A DNA stretch of 64,000 bases from Pseudomonas sp. RIT-PI-AD (GTDB taxonomy: Bacteria > Pseudomonadota > Gammaproteobacteria > Pseudomonadales > Pseudomonadaceae): contig NZ_JANZKU010000008.1 in the NCBI RefSeq assembly GCF_025642785.1, positions 1 through 64,000 of the forward strand. The letters run 5' to 3'. This document shows positions 1 through 8,801 of this stretch, one piece after another. The notes under the pieces were generated by a model. That model had not been told where the DNA came from. It ran no database searches and saw nothing but the letters and a program-made list of their open reading frames with translations. The translations under genes and the position numbers were made by a program. The first letter of the stretch is position 1. Every line of letters begins with the position of its first letter.

Positions 1-69
1 GGCGGGCAACTCCTCGGCGGTCGGGCGCGAAGGCGCCGGCCGTCCCGACGACAGGGGGATGCGGAGTTT

Positions 70-87
70 TTAGAGTAATTGCTCTAA
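70..87. promoter_or_regulatory. Palindromic candidate operator upstream of the TetR gene
   Basis: TTAGAGTAATTGCTCTAA is an 18-base inverted repeat; eight of nine base pairs match and only the pair 76/81 fails. It lies 158 bases before the TetR start, in a short A/T-rich stretch within GC-rich DNA. Size and symmetry fit a site for a TetR dimer controlling its own gene and perhaps a divergent gene left of the window. Which protein binds it is inference. Confidence 0.45.
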
Positions 88-245
88 CCTGTCAATCGTC
101 GCACTTGGGACTAGGCTCAACGCCGTTCGGCGCCTGCTCCGGGACATTCCGGAAGTGTCGATGGGGTTCCGGTATCGGTCGATGTTTACGTGTACCTTTG
201 CCGCTCGCCCATCCCCGCGCCCCACCGTCACGAGAACGAGTACAG

Positions 246-926
246 ATGGCAGCAACGAAAACCCGCGACCGCATCGTCCAGGCGAGCCTGGAGCTGTTCA
301 ACGCCCAGGGCGAACGCAACGTGACCACCAATCACATCTCCGCCCACCTGGGCATGTCGCCCGGCAACCTGTATTACCACTTCCGCAACAAGCAAATGAT
401 CATCGCCGAGCTGTTCCTGCAGTACGAGGACAAGGTCGACAGCGTGCTGCAACGGCCACCGGGCCGGGCCATGACGGTGGACGACAAGACCTTCTACCTG
501 GAGTCGCTGCTGGCCTCGATGTGGCACTACCGCTTTCTCCACCGCGACCTGGAGCACCTGCTGGAAGCCGACCCGGAACTGGCCTGGCGCTACCGCTGGT
601 TCGCCCGGCGCTGCCTCAACCGGGCCCAGGACATCTACCTGGGCTTCGTCGAGGCCGGCATCCTGCGCATGACCCCGGTGCAGATCGAGGCCCTGGCGCT
701 GAACGGCTGGATCCTGATGACCTCCTGGGTGCGCTTTCTCTGCACCACCCGTGGCGACCCCGGCGACCTCAGCGAGGAACTGCTGCGCCGCGGCATCTAC
801 CAGGTACTGGCCCTGGAGGACGGATACATCGCCGAGGGCGCCCGCGCGGCGATCGACGCGCTGTACCGCCGGCTGCACGTGCCGCTGGACCAGGTAATCG
901 CCGAGTCGCCGACCCTGTCCGTCTGA
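246..926 (+). CDS. TetR/AcrR-family transcriptional regulator
   Basis: The product is 226 residues. An N-terminal helix-turn-helix is clear: residues 26-49 read as the TetR pattern, with TTNHISAHLGMS followed by PGNLYYHFRNK. The rest is a helical ligand-binding domain rich in Trp and Tyr. The ATG at 246 puts the usual short tail before the DNA-binding domain; the longer open frame upstream is not TetR-like, so I reject it. It should repress its own or a neighbouring gene, with the palindrome at 70-87 as a possible site. The position matches PA0367 of PAO1 as I recall it. The ligand is unknown. Confidence 0.9.
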   Translation: MAATKTRDRIVQASLELFNAQGERNVTTNHISAHLGMSPGNLYYHFRNKQMIIAELFLQYEDKVDSVLQRPPGRAMTVDDKTFYLESLLASMWHYRFLHRDLEHLLEADPELAWRYRWFARRCLNRAQDIYLGFVEAGILRMTPVQIEALALNGWILMTSWVRFLCTTRGDPGDLSEELLRRGIYQVLALEDGYIAEGARAAIDALYRRLHVPLDQVIAESPTLSV

Positions 927-931
927 ACCGC

Positions 932-960
932 GGCTCCGGGCGACGCCGCCGCCCGGAGCC
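932..960. terminator. Hairpin between convergent genes
   Basis: A perfect 10-base stem, GGCTCCGGGC at 932-941 with GCCCGGAGCC at 951-960, encloses a 9-base loop. It sits just after the TetR stop at 926 and just before the end of the leftward 132-residue gene at 966, so it could end both transcripts. There is no T-run, so efficiency is uncertain. Confidence 0.55.
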
Positions 961-965
961 CGCCG

Positions 966-1364
966 TCACTCCTCGCGGAGCACCGGCGGGGGCGGCACCA
1001 GCGGATAGCCCGGGTCGTTGTCGCCGTCCCAGCGCACCAGCAGCGCCGATTGGCTGAAGTCGATCATCAGGCTGTCGTCGAGGGGGTAGAAGGCCTCGTA
1101 GAGCTCGCAGACGAAATGCAGCAGGCGTTGGCCGTTCTCCAGGCGCGCCAGGTCGTAGCGGGCCGCGCCATACGCCGGGTTGTGCACCAGCCGCTCGGCG
1201 AAGAACAGGGTGTTGCGCCACCAGACCTTTTCCTTGTCGCCCATCTCCCGGACCCCGTCCGGGTCGAGGGGCGGCTTGTAGTACAACTGCTCGTTGGCGC
1301 TGGCCTTCTGCTTGGCGAGTCGCGCCTTCAGGTCGACAACCTTGTTCGGATGGTTTTCCTTCAT
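966..1364 (-). CDS. Hypothetical protein downstream of the type III restriction genes
   Basis: I do not recognise this 132-residue protein. It begins with a Lys-rich helical segment (KARLAKQKASANEQ) and continues with a Trp/aromatic-rich part (VWWRNTLFFAERL, YEAFYPLDDSLMIDF), then ends in a Pro-rich tail. There is no signal peptide, membrane segment or nuclease motif. AGGGA lies 8 bases before the ATG at 1364. The gene follows res on the same strand after 62 bases, with no terminator seen, so it is probably the third gene of the mod-res operon. A role with the restriction system is inferred only from position. Confidence 0.7.
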   Translation of the reverse strand: MKENHPNKVVDLKARLAKQKASANEQLYYKPPLDPDGVREMGDKEKVWWRNTLFFAERLVHNPAYGAARYDLARLENGQRLLHFVCELYEAFYPLDDSLMIDFSQSALLVRWDGDNDPGYPLVPPPPVLREE

Positions 1365-1426
1365 CGCTCATTCCCTATGAATTGCCTGTGTTGATCGAGC
1401 GGCGTCCGGCCCCCCATGGCCGGCGC

Positions 1427-4357
1427 CTATGACATGCCCGCGTCGCCCTCCAGCGGTAGCCGGCCCTGGTCGCCGGCTACCGCCGGTCGATTCAGGCAGG
1501 CGAGGGCGAGCAGGTCTTCCAGGCGCGCACCGCGGGCGCGCCATTCCTGGAACAGCGCCTCGCCGACCAGCGCATAGCGCCAGGGCAGGCCGTCCGGCCG
1601 GGCATCCGGCCAGGTGTCGAGGCGCGCGCACCAGGCCGCCGCCGCGGCGGCCTTGCGGCGTACGTCGGGGTGCCGCAGCTGTGCCTCGGCCTTGGTTTCC
1701 ACCAGGTAGATCGCGCGTTCGCCGCGCACCAGGAAGTCCGGCGAGTAGCGTGCCTGGCGGCCGTCCTCGCGCAGGTAGTGCAGGTGCAGGAGGCCGTGGC
1801 GCTGCTCGCTGATGCGGCAGAACGCGCGGATGCCGGCGTCGGCGTCGGCCCATTCGATGAAGGCGCGCTCCAGGCCACCGTGGTGCGAAGGCAGCGGCAG
1901 GTGGGTGTAGATGCACTTGCGCACGCCGAGGGCGAGGCCGGTGCGCAGGGTCAGCTGCGGCACCTCCGACAGGCGGCTCAGGCACACCCGCGCGGCCTGC
2001 GTCGGCGCGCGGCGTTCGGCGCGCACCAGGGCCAGGGCGAACACCCGCACCAGGTGCTCGCTCACCGGGCGCACCAGCAGCAGTCGCCAGCCTTCGTCGA
2101 CGAAGGGATCGAAGGGCCCGTCGAACAGCCGCTCGCGGATGTAGCGGTCGAGGCGCGCGGCCAGCCAGGCGGTGCGGGTCTGCAAGTAGGGATGCGGTTG
2201 GCGCGGCGCCACCCGGCCGCTGGCGGGCAGCGGCTGGCTCAGGGCCTGGGCGATGCGCCGGGTCAGCCGCGACAGCAGCTCGTTGTAGCCGCCGACCCGC
2301 ATCACCGCGCCGTCCACCCGGTAGTCGCCGAACAGGGTGCTGCTCTGCAGGTCGAGGGAGGTGAAGGTGTCGCCCTGGCCGAGCAGCGCGGCCAGGGCGC
2401 GCCGGTCGAGGGCGGTGAACGGCGGCAGCGCGGCGTCGTCGAGGTCGGCGTAATCGGTGTGCTCCTCGGCCTCCTCCAGCAGGGTCGGCACGAGGAAGTC
2501 GAAGCGCGCGAAGTCGGCGCGCAGCCCCACCGTGGCCAGGTCGCCGGTGCCGGGGATCTCCGCGTCGCCGCTGTGGCCGAGCAGGCCGTCGGCGCGCAGG
2601 TCGTCGTAGAAGCGCTCGAAGGCCGGGTGCTCGATGATCGAGAGGATGTCGATCAGGCTCGCCGGCTCCTCGCCGCGGTCGATGCGCTCGCGGTTCTCCC
2701 GGCGCAGCTCGGCGTAGGCCTCGCCGCGCCACATCAGGCGCAGGCCGCGGCCCACGGTCTGTTCGACGAGGATCGAGGCGCGGCTGGCGCGCAGCGGCAC
2801 GATCACGCAGATGGTGCTGACGTCGAAGCCCTCGCGGAGCATCAGCACGCTGACGATCACCCGTGGCCGCGCTTGCCGGTCGAGGTCGGAGAGGCGCTGG
2901 CGCAGCGGCGCCCACTCGCGCTCGCCGAGTTCGGCGCGGCGCCCGGAGTCGACCCGCAGCACGTCGTCCGCCGCCAGCCCTTCCTCGGCGAGGAACTCCG
3001 CCACCCGCGCGGAGACGGCGGTGTCCTCGCAGACGATCAGCAGCTTCGGCGGGCGCTGCGGGTCGAGGGCGGCGAAATCCCGCTCCAGCCGCGCGCGCTT
3101 GTTCAGCCCGGCGCGGATCATCAGCCGCTGGCCCTCGGACAGGCGCAGGCGGCCGTCCGCGTCGCGCTCGGCGAGGTAGTCCAGGGGCAGCGCGGCGATC
3201 TCCTTGCGGCGGTCGAGCACCAGCGACTTCACCAGCCCGGCGCGCAGCGCGCGCTTGAGGTCGAAGTCCACCAGGATGTGCGGGAAATAAGCCTTGCGGC
3301 CGCCGCCGAGGTCGTTGTACGGGGTGGCGGAGAAGTCCACCTGGACGAAGCGCCGGCCCTTGCCGGCGGCCAGGCGCAGCAGGCTCTTCTGCCATTCCAC
3401 CTCGCTGTCGTCCTCGCCCACCCCGTGCACGTGGTGCGCCTCGTCGTTGAACACCAGTAGGTCCGGCAGCGCGGCCAGGGCGAGCAGCGGATCGCCGCGG
3501 GCGTGGCGCCGGTCGAGGCGGTCCAGGTCGTTGCCGGCGCTGCGCCCGGGGCTCAGCGGCAGCACTCGGTAGGCGCCGCGGTATTCGGCGGCCAGGGGCG
3601 AGGCCTCGTCGTCGGCGGCCTCGGGGTCGCCGCCGGCGTCGGCCAGCAGGTGCCAGTTGGTCAGCGCCAGCAGGCCGTTGCCGGTGCACTTGCGGCCGAT
3701 CTCGTGCTTCTCGCAGAGGTTGCCGAGGACGAACTGGCGCAGCGGCTCGCGCAGCTCGGGCGGGACGAACAGCTCGGCGTGGCGGTTCAGGTCGGCGCTG
3801 TCGGCGTCGCGCCCGCCGTCGGCGCGGCGCTTGCCGAGGAAGGCGTCGAGCAGGCGTTCGTAGACCACCAGCCCCGGCGCCACCACCAGGAAGCGCCGGC
3901 CGAAGCGCGGGTCCTCGCGGCCCTCGGCCAGGGCCGCGCGGTGGTTGGCCCACTGCCAGACCAGCAGCGCCTGGAGCACCCAGGTCTTGCCGGTGCCGGT
4001 GGCCATCTTCAGGCAGTACTTGGGATGGGCGTGGCGCGGCCGGGCGAGTTCGGCGCGCAGCGTCGGGTCGGCGTCTTCCAGCAGGCCGAGGCGCGCGTGG
4101 AGGTCGGCGAGGTCGGCGGCGCCGAGCACCTCGTGGGCGATCAGCGTGTGCAGGATCGCCTCGCGCTGGCCGGCGTGGAAGTTCACCGGCCGCGCGGCGC
4201 AGGCCTCGGCACCGAACCACCAGCGCAGCAGCCCGGCGCTGGTCGGGGTGAGGCGCTGGAGGATCTCCGCGCGCTCCTCGTCCAGCCCGGCGCAGAGCCG
4301 CGCGGCGAGGCGTTCGAGGGCGCCGGCGAGGCGCAGCGGCTGGAGGGCGGCGCTCAT
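1427..4357 (-). CDS. res: Type III restriction enzyme, Res subunit (helicase-nuclease)
   Basis: This 976-residue protein is the ATP-dependent translocase and nuclease subunit of a type III restriction-modification enzyme. Superfamily 2 helicase motifs appear in order: Walker A MATGTGKT (118-125), DEAH box (305-308), motif III SAT (343-345) and motif VI QTVGRGLR (533-540). Near the C-terminus SPDF (872-875) and ETK (887-889) form a PD-(D/E)XK nuclease site. The ATG at 4357 overlaps the mod stop by four bases (ATGA), indicating translational coupling. All key motifs are intact, so it should be active together with Mod. Confidence 0.93.
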   Translation of the reverse strand: MSAALQPLRLAGALERLAARLCAGLDEERAEILQRLTPTSAGLLRWWFGAEACAARPVNFHAGQREAILHTLIAHEVLGAADLADLHARLGLLEDADPTLRAELARPRHAHPKYCLKMATGTGKTWVLQALLVWQWANHRAALAEGREDPRFGRRFLVVAPGLVVYERLLDAFLGKRRADGGRDADSADLNRHAELFVPPELREPLRQFVLGNLCEKHEIGRKCTGNGLLALTNWHLLADAGGDPEAADDEASPLAAEYRGAYRVLPLSPGRSAGNDLDRLDRRHARGDPLLALAALPDLLVFNDEAHHVHGVGEDDSEVEWQKSLLRLAAGKGRRFVQVDFSATPYNDLGGGRKAYFPHILVDFDLKRALRAGLVKSLVLDRRKEIAALPLDYLAERDADGRLRLSEGQRLMIRAGLNKRARLERDFAALDPQRPPKLLIVCEDTAVSARVAEFLAEEGLAADDVLRVDSGRRAELGEREWAPLRQRLSDLDRQARPRVIVSVLMLREGFDVSTICVIVPLRASRASILVEQTVGRGLRLMWRGEAYAELRRENRERIDRGEEPASLIDILSIIEHPAFERFYDDLRADGLLGHSGDAEIPGTGDLATVGLRADFARFDFLVPTLLEEAEEHTDYADLDDAALPPFTALDRRALAALLGQGDTFTSLDLQSSTLFGDYRVDGAVMRVGGYNELLSRLTRRIAQALSQPLPASGRVAPRQPHPYLQTRTAWLAARLDRYIRERLFDGPFDPFVDEGWRLLLVRPVSEHLVRVFALALVRAERRAPTQAARVCLSRLSEVPQLTLRTGLALGVRKCIYTHLPLPSHHGGLERAFIEWADADAGIRAFCRISEQRHGLLHLHYLREDGRQARYSPDFLVRGERAIYLVETKAEAQLRHPDVRRKAAAAAAWCARLDTWPDARPDGLPWRYALVGEALFQEWRARGARLEDLLALACLNRPAVAGDQGRLPLEGDAGMS

Positions 4358-6399
4358 GGGGCGACCTCCGCGACGTCCAGGCTGACTTCCGCCTCGAAGC
4401 CGAACACGTCCACCGCCCGCACGCAGAGGCGTCGCGGCCCGGCCCGGTAGGGCACCGCGAAGCAGGCCTCGGCGGTCACCCGCAGCGGGTCGGCATCGCC
4501 ACGGGCGGCGTTGCCGCGATAGTCCTGCCAGACCGAGCGGAACACCTCGCCGTCGTAGTCCGGGTCCACTGCCCAGTACTCGATCAGCGCCAGCGGCTCG
4601 GCGTTCATCACCCGGTGCAGCTTGGCGCGGTTGGCTTCGTCGAGGTTGATCGCCTCCGGCGACAGCAGCACGTAGTTGGCCAGGCGCACCCGCAGGTGTT
4701 CCCGGTCGCCGTGCGGACGGCGCTCCACCGGGTGCAGGCTGAGGTATTGCAGGCTGGAGAAGCGCACCTGCAGGCGCAGGCGCTCCAGGCCGCCGCGCTT
4801 GAGCCGGTCGAGCAGGTCCGGCGGGATCACCAGCACCTCCAGGCGCGGGTCGGCGAGGGCATCGATGCTCTGGCCGATGGCCGGGTCGAAGTTCCAGCCG
4901 AGCACCACCACCTTGTCCCAGCCGCCGAGCAGGCTGTCGCGCAGGGCCACCGCGCGGCGCAGGGTGGCGCCGCCGGTGAGCTTGTTCGGCGAGTCCACCA
5001 GCACCAGGGTGCGGCGGCCCTCGTCGAGGGCGCCGAGGTTGCGCAGCGGGTTGTCCTCCGCCGGCAGCGGGCGCGCGCCGAACAGCGAGAGGACGATGCC
5101 GGAGAGGTCGCCGATGCGGAAGCTGCGGCCCAGGGTGCTCTTCGCCGCCTCCAGTTGGTAGTCGCCGATGGCCTGGTAGAGGAACGGCCGCGCGCCCTGG
5201 TCGATCAGGCGCTTGCGCATGATCATGCAGGCCGGCTTGCCGAGGTCGCTGGTGATCCAGCGCCGGCCGAGGCGCTCGGCCACCGCGGCGGTGGTCCCGG
5301 AGCCGCCGAAGAAGTCGGCGATCAACTGGTCCTCGCGGGTCGAGGCGGCGATCACCCGTTCCAGCAGACCGCTGGGTTTCTGCGTGGCGTAGCCGATGCT
5401 CTCGTTGCTCTGCAGCGAGCGCACGTCGGTCCAGACGTCGCGGCAGCGCACGCCCTCGGGGTTCTTGTAGAGCTTCTTGCCGGGGACCTTGCCCGGCTCC
5501 ACCAGCAGCAGGCCCTTCTGCAACCAGTCGAGGGCGGTGGCCAGGGGCATGCGGTAGCCGTTGCGCGGCAGCTTCTCGCCCAGGCCGAGGTCGTAGACGT
5601 ACCCGCCGCCGCCGGGGTTGTCCACCGGCGCCAGGCGGTAGCGGCCGCCGGCGTCCTGGCGGTTGTAGAGCTTGTCGCTGGCGCCGCTGAAGGCCTGGAA
5701 GACGTCGTTCCACACCGGCTCCACGCCGCCCTTGCGGTAGAAGAACAGGGTGTCGTGGGACTTGATGAATTTCTTGTTCTTCGCCGAGGTGTCGCCCACC
5801 GCGCCCTGCCAGATCAGCTCGTTGACGAAGTTCTCCTTGCCGAACACCTCGTCCATCACCAGCTTGACGTAGTGCCCGACGTGCCAGTCCAGGTGCACGT
5901 AGATCGAGCCGTTGGCGGCCAGCAGCTCGCGCATCAGCAGCAAGCGCGGGGTGATCATCGCCAGGTAGGAGGCGGTGCCCTCGGACCAGGTGTCGGAGTA
6001 GGCGAACTGCTCGATCACCGTCGGCCGCTGTTCCAGCTCGACGCCGGGGAGGACCACCTTGGTGCGGTAGTCGGCCTTGGAGTCGAACGGCGGGTCGATG
6101 TAGATCAGGTCGATGCGGTTGCGCAGGCTCGCGGTGTGCTCGTCGCCGGCCAGCAGCGCGGCCATCGCCAGCAGGTTGTCGCCGTAGATCAGGCGGTTGC
6201 TCCAGGCGTCGGCGTCCGGCGCCTGGGGACGCAGCCCGTCGACCCAGTCGGGCATCGCCGCGTCGCGGGCCGGCAGCACCCACTCGCGGGTCTGCAAGGC
6301 CACCCGATGGCGACCCTCCAGACTTTCGAGGATGCGTTCGGCCTGTTGTCGCCCTCGGGCGACGATCTCGGGGAGTTGCTCCAGCAGACTTTTGGACAT
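4354..6399 (-). CDS. mod: Type III DNA methyltransferase, Mod subunit
   Basis: The 681-residue protein methylates DNA with S-adenosylmethionine and gives the type III complex its sequence specificity. The catalytic motif DPPF (102-105) comes before the cofactor motif FFGGSGTT (363-370), the order of beta-class N6-adenine or N4-cytosine methyltransferases. The motif between them, GYATQKP (336-342), is also typical. The region between about 110 and 330 probably holds the target-recognition domain. It is the first gene of a leftward operon with res. The ATG at 6399 gives the conventional N-terminus. No simple repeat that would suggest phase variation is visible. Confidence 0.93.
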   Translation of the reverse strand: MSKSLLEQLPEIVARGRQQAERILESLEGRHRVALQTREWVLPARDAAMPDWVDGLRPQAPDADAWSNRLIYGDNLLAMAALLAGDEHTASLRNRIDLIYIDPPFDSKADYRTKVVLPGVELEQRPTVIEQFAYSDTWSEGTASYLAMITPRLLLMRELLAANGSIYVHLDWHVGHYVKLVMDEVFGKENFVNELIWQGAVGDTSAKNKKFIKSHDTLFFYRKGGVEPVWNDVFQAFSGASDKLYNRQDAGGRYRLAPVDNPGGGGYVYDLGLGEKLPRNGYRMPLATALDWLQKGLLLVEPGKVPGKKLYKNPEGVRCRDVWTDVRSLQSNESIGYATQKPSGLLERVIAASTREDQLIADFFGGSGTTAAVAERLGRRWITSDLGKPACMIMRKRLIDQGARPFLYQAIGDYQLEAAKSTLGRSFRIGDLSGIVLSLFGARPLPAEDNPLRNLGALDEGRRTLVLVDSPNKLTGGATLRRAVALRDSLLGGWDKVVVLGWNFDPAIGQSIDALADPRLEVLVIPPDLLDRLKRGGLERLRLQVRFSSLQYLSLHPVERRPHGDREHLRVRLANYVLLSPEAINLDEANRAKLHRVMNAEPLALIEYWAVDPDYDGEVFRSVWQDYRGNAARGDADPLRVTAEACFAVPYRAGPRRLCVRAVDVFGFEAEVSLDVAEVAP

Positions 6400-6445
6400 G
6401 GATCACGCACCGGCGGATTCGTGACCGAAAGTCTATCCAAAACTT

Positions 6446-6478
6446 AACCGATTAATCCATACGATTACGTAATTGGTT
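6446..6478. promoter_or_regulatory. A/T-rich inverted repeats between mod and the HTH gene
   Basis: Between the divergent mod (start 6399) and HTH gene (start 6524) lies an A/T-rich stretch. It holds the imperfect inverted repeat AACCGATT (6446-6453) and AATTGGTT (6471-6478), and a perfect 10-base palindrome ATTACGTAAT at 6464-6473. This arrangement fits an operator for a dimeric controller regulating both genes. That the 157-residue neighbour binds here is inference. Confidence 0.4.
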
Positions 6479-6523
6479 TGCAATTTCCCGTAACGTTCGC
6501 GCTTTTACCCCAGTGCCCGCCCG

Positions 6524-6997
6524 ATGAATAACGCCAAGATGAAATTCGCCGAACGCCTGCAGGACGCCATGCGCCGTGCCGGCTACGAACCCCGCCCGGC
6601 CGTGCTGGAGCGTGAGTTCAACCTGCGTAGCTGGGGCCGCACGGTCACCCTGCACGGGGTGCGCCGCTGGTTGCGCGGCGAGACCTATCCCTCGGAGGAC
6701 AAGGTGCTGGTGCTCGCCGAATGGCTGAAGGTGCCGCCGCAGTACCTGCGCTTCGGCACCGACGTCGATAACCGCATCAACGAATACGAACAGCGCTGGA
6801 AAGACCTCAACTACCTCGAGCGGGAAACCATCGACGCCTTCCTCTGCCTGCCGGCGAGTCAGCGCAAGATCGTCCGCGAGGTGATCTTCGCCTTCTCCAA
6901 GGTGGCCCGGCAGGAAAACCCCGACGAGACGCCGCTCTCCGAGCGCGTGCAGCAGGCGCGCCCGGTCGAGCCGGGCGAAGCGGACGACGCCGACTGA
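6524..6997 (+). CDS. Small HTH (XRE-like) regulator, possible controller of the restriction operon
   Basis: The product has 157 residues. Residues about 25-65 resemble a lambda-repressor-like helix-turn-helix: a first helix after the start, then VTLHGVRRWLRGE and KVLVLAEWLKV. The C-terminal half is helical, charged and has no known enzyme motif. The ATG at 6524 follows a weak ribosome site; a second ATG at 6539 is an alternative. It is divergent from mod-res across an A/T-rich region with inverted repeats, the usual position of a controller protein. It could equally be a leftover phage-type regulator. Confidence 0.75.
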   Translation: MNNAKMKFAERLQDAMRRAGYEPRPAVLEREFNLRSWGRTVTLHGVRRWLRGETYPSEDKVLVLAEWLKVPPQYLRFGTDVDNRINEYEQRWKDLNYLERETIDAFLCLPASQRKIVREVIFAFSKVARQENPDETPLSERVQQARPVEPGEADDAD

Positions 6998-7119
6998 GCC
7001 GGGCCGCTCGACGCCCGCTGCCCTGTCTGTCCGCTCGGGTTCCCGCCCGGTCGGGCCTTCACGCTAGGTAATCCCGCGTCGAACCGCTTCCCGCTCGGCG
7101 CGGCCTCGCGCCGTGCCCT

Positions 7120-8115
7120 TCAATCCGCCGCGGCGGCCAGCCAGGCGGGAATCCGCCGTTCCAGGTAATACCCCGGCGCCCCGGGCGACCCCTCGACGAA
7201 GCCGACGTGACCGCCATGGGGCCACAGCTCGAACCGGGTGCAGGCGGACAGCTCGGCCGGCTCCGGCAGGCTGTGGCGGAACACGAAGGGGTCGTCGGCC
7301 GCCTGGATCAGCAGGGTCGGCGTGCGGATCGCGCCCAGGTAGTAGCGGCTGGAGGCGCGCCGGTAGTAATCCTCGGCGTCGCGGTAGCCGTGCAGCGGCG
7401 CGGTGAAGCGGCCGTCGAAATCCCAGAAGGTGCGCAGGCCCTCCAGGGAGCCCAGGCGCTCCAGGGCCGACAGGTGCTCGACCTGGCCCTGGCGGACGAA
7501 CAGGCGCTGCTTGTCCTTCACGTAGGCGAGCATCTCGCGCATGAAATGCGCCTGGTAGAGCCGCGAGAAGCCCAGGCCGATGCGATCGGCGCAGTGGTCC
7601 AGGCGGAACGGCACCGACACCGCCACCGCCGCCCGCAGCGGGCATTCGCCGCCGTGCTCGCCCAGGTACTTGAGCAACACGTTGCCGCCCAGCGAATACC
7701 CCACCGCGTACAGCGGCGCCAACGGCCGCTGCGCCTGCAGGTGCGCGACGGTCTCGGCGAGGTCGTCGCTGGCGCCGGAGTGGTAGGCCCGCGGCAGCCG
7801 GTTGGGTTCGCCGGAACAGCCGCGCCAGTTGAGCGCCACGCTGGCCCAGCCCCGGGCCGCCAGGCGCTGCTGGAGGCCGAGGACGTACAGCGAGGACGAG
7901 GAGCCGGTCAGCCCGTGCAACGCCAGCACCAGGGGGGCCTCGGCGTCGTGGGGGCCGTGCCAGTCCAGGTCGAGGAAGTCGCCGTCCGCCAGCCACAGCC
8001 GCTCGCGCCGCCGTTGCAGGGCCGGCGGGCGCCGGCAGAACGGCGACCAGAGGGTCTGCAAGTGCGGGCCGGGTAGCCACCAGGCGGGGCGGAAGGGGGC
8101 GTCGGGTGCGGTCAT
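7120..8115 (-). CDS. Alpha/beta hydrolase, YheT family
   Basis: This 331-residue cytosolic protein has the alpha/beta hydrolase fold. The oxyanion region HGLTG lies at 67-71, the nucleophile elbow GYSLGG at 139-144 (Ser141), and the catalytic His in HGGHVGF at about 300-306. The N-terminal PGPHLQTLW is characteristic of the YheT/UPF0017 group of putative esterases. The substrate is not known. It matches PA0368 in my recollection of PAO1. It lies upstream of rsmD's end on the same strand, with 77 bases between them. Confidence 0.88.
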   Translation of the reverse strand: MTAPDAPFRPAWWLPGPHLQTLWSPFCRRPPALQRRRERLWLADGDFLDLDWHGPHDAEAPLVLALHGLTGSSSSLYVLGLQQRLAARGWASVALNWRGCSGEPNRLPRAYHSGASDDLAETVAHLQAQRPLAPLYAVGYSLGGNVLLKYLGEHGGECPLRAAVAVSVPFRLDHCADRIGLGFSRLYQAHFMREMLAYVKDKQRLFVRQGQVEHLSALERLGSLEGLRTFWDFDGRFTAPLHGYRDAEDYYRRASSRYYLGAIRTPTLLIQAADDPFVFRHSLPEPAELSACTRFELWPHGGHVGFVEGSPGAPGYYLERRIPAWLAAAAD

Positions 8116-8192
8116 GGCGAGTTCAGCGCGGCACGGTCGGCCATGCTAACGCGCCGGCGCGGTGCCGGGCAGCACCGCCGGCGCGCCGGGGG

Positions 8193-8801
8193 TCAGCCGC
8201 GCTGCCAGAGTGCGTAATGCACGTGGCCGGCCTTCTTCTCGCGGTGCAGGCGCCAGTTGCCCGGCAGGCCCAGGCCGGAGGGCGGGGTTTCGCTTTCGCT
8301 GTAGATCCAGGCGTGCTCGGCCAGCCAGCCGCGCGCTTCCAGGCGCTCGCAACTGGCCAGCAGCAGGTTCTGGTGGAAGGGCGGGTCGAGGAACACCAGG
8401 TCGAAGGGCTGCGCGGGCTGGTTTTCCAGGTAGCGCAGCACGTCGCCCTGGACCACCTGGCCGCGGTTGCAGCCGAGGGTGTCGAGGTGGCTGCGCAAGG
8501 CTGCCAGGGCCTCGCCGTTGGTGTCCAGGGCCAGGGCCTGGGCGGCGCCGCGGGACAGCGCCTCGAGGAATAACGCGCCGCTGCCGGTGTAGGCGTCCAG
8601 CACGCGGGCGCCCTCCAGGTGCGGCGCCAGCCAGTTGAACAGGGTCTCGCGGACCCGGTCCGGGGTCGGGCGCAGGCCCGGCCCGTTGGGGAAGGCGAAA
8701 CGCCGGCTGCGCCATTCGCCGCCGATGATGCGCAGCGAGCCCTGGCCGCCATGGGGTCTGGCGGAGGAACCGCGGGCCGGTTTCACGCTCTGGCCGCGCA
8801 T
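8193..8801 (-). CDS. rsmD: 16S rRNA (guanine-966 N2) methyltransferase RsmD
   Basis: The 202-residue enzyme methylates G966 of 16S rRNA in the 30S subunit. It shows the RsmD hallmarks: RIIGGEWR near residue 25, RPTPDRVRETLFNWL, the cofactor loop LDAYTGSGALFLEALSRGA and the catalytic LDPPF. The ATG at 8801 overlaps the last base of the upstream peptidase gene stop (TGATG), so translation is probably coupled. The first 20 residues are poorly conserved in the family, so a later start is possible. Confidence 0.93.
   Translation of the reverse strand: MRGQSVKPARGSSARPHGGQGSLRIIGGEWRSRRFAFPNGPGLRPTPDRVRETLFNWLAPHLEGARVLDAYTGSGALFLEALSRGAAQALALDTNGEALAALRSHLDTLGCNRGQVVQGDVLRYLENQPAQPFDLVFLDPPFHQNLLLASCERLEARGWLAEHAWIYSESETPPSGLGLPGNWRLHREKKAGHVHYALWQRG

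Noticed and set aside
1670-3460. Plus-strand open frame of 596 codons opposite res
   Set aside because: It is the antisense shadow of res, with no family motif and Val/Gln/Ala-rich low-complexity composition.
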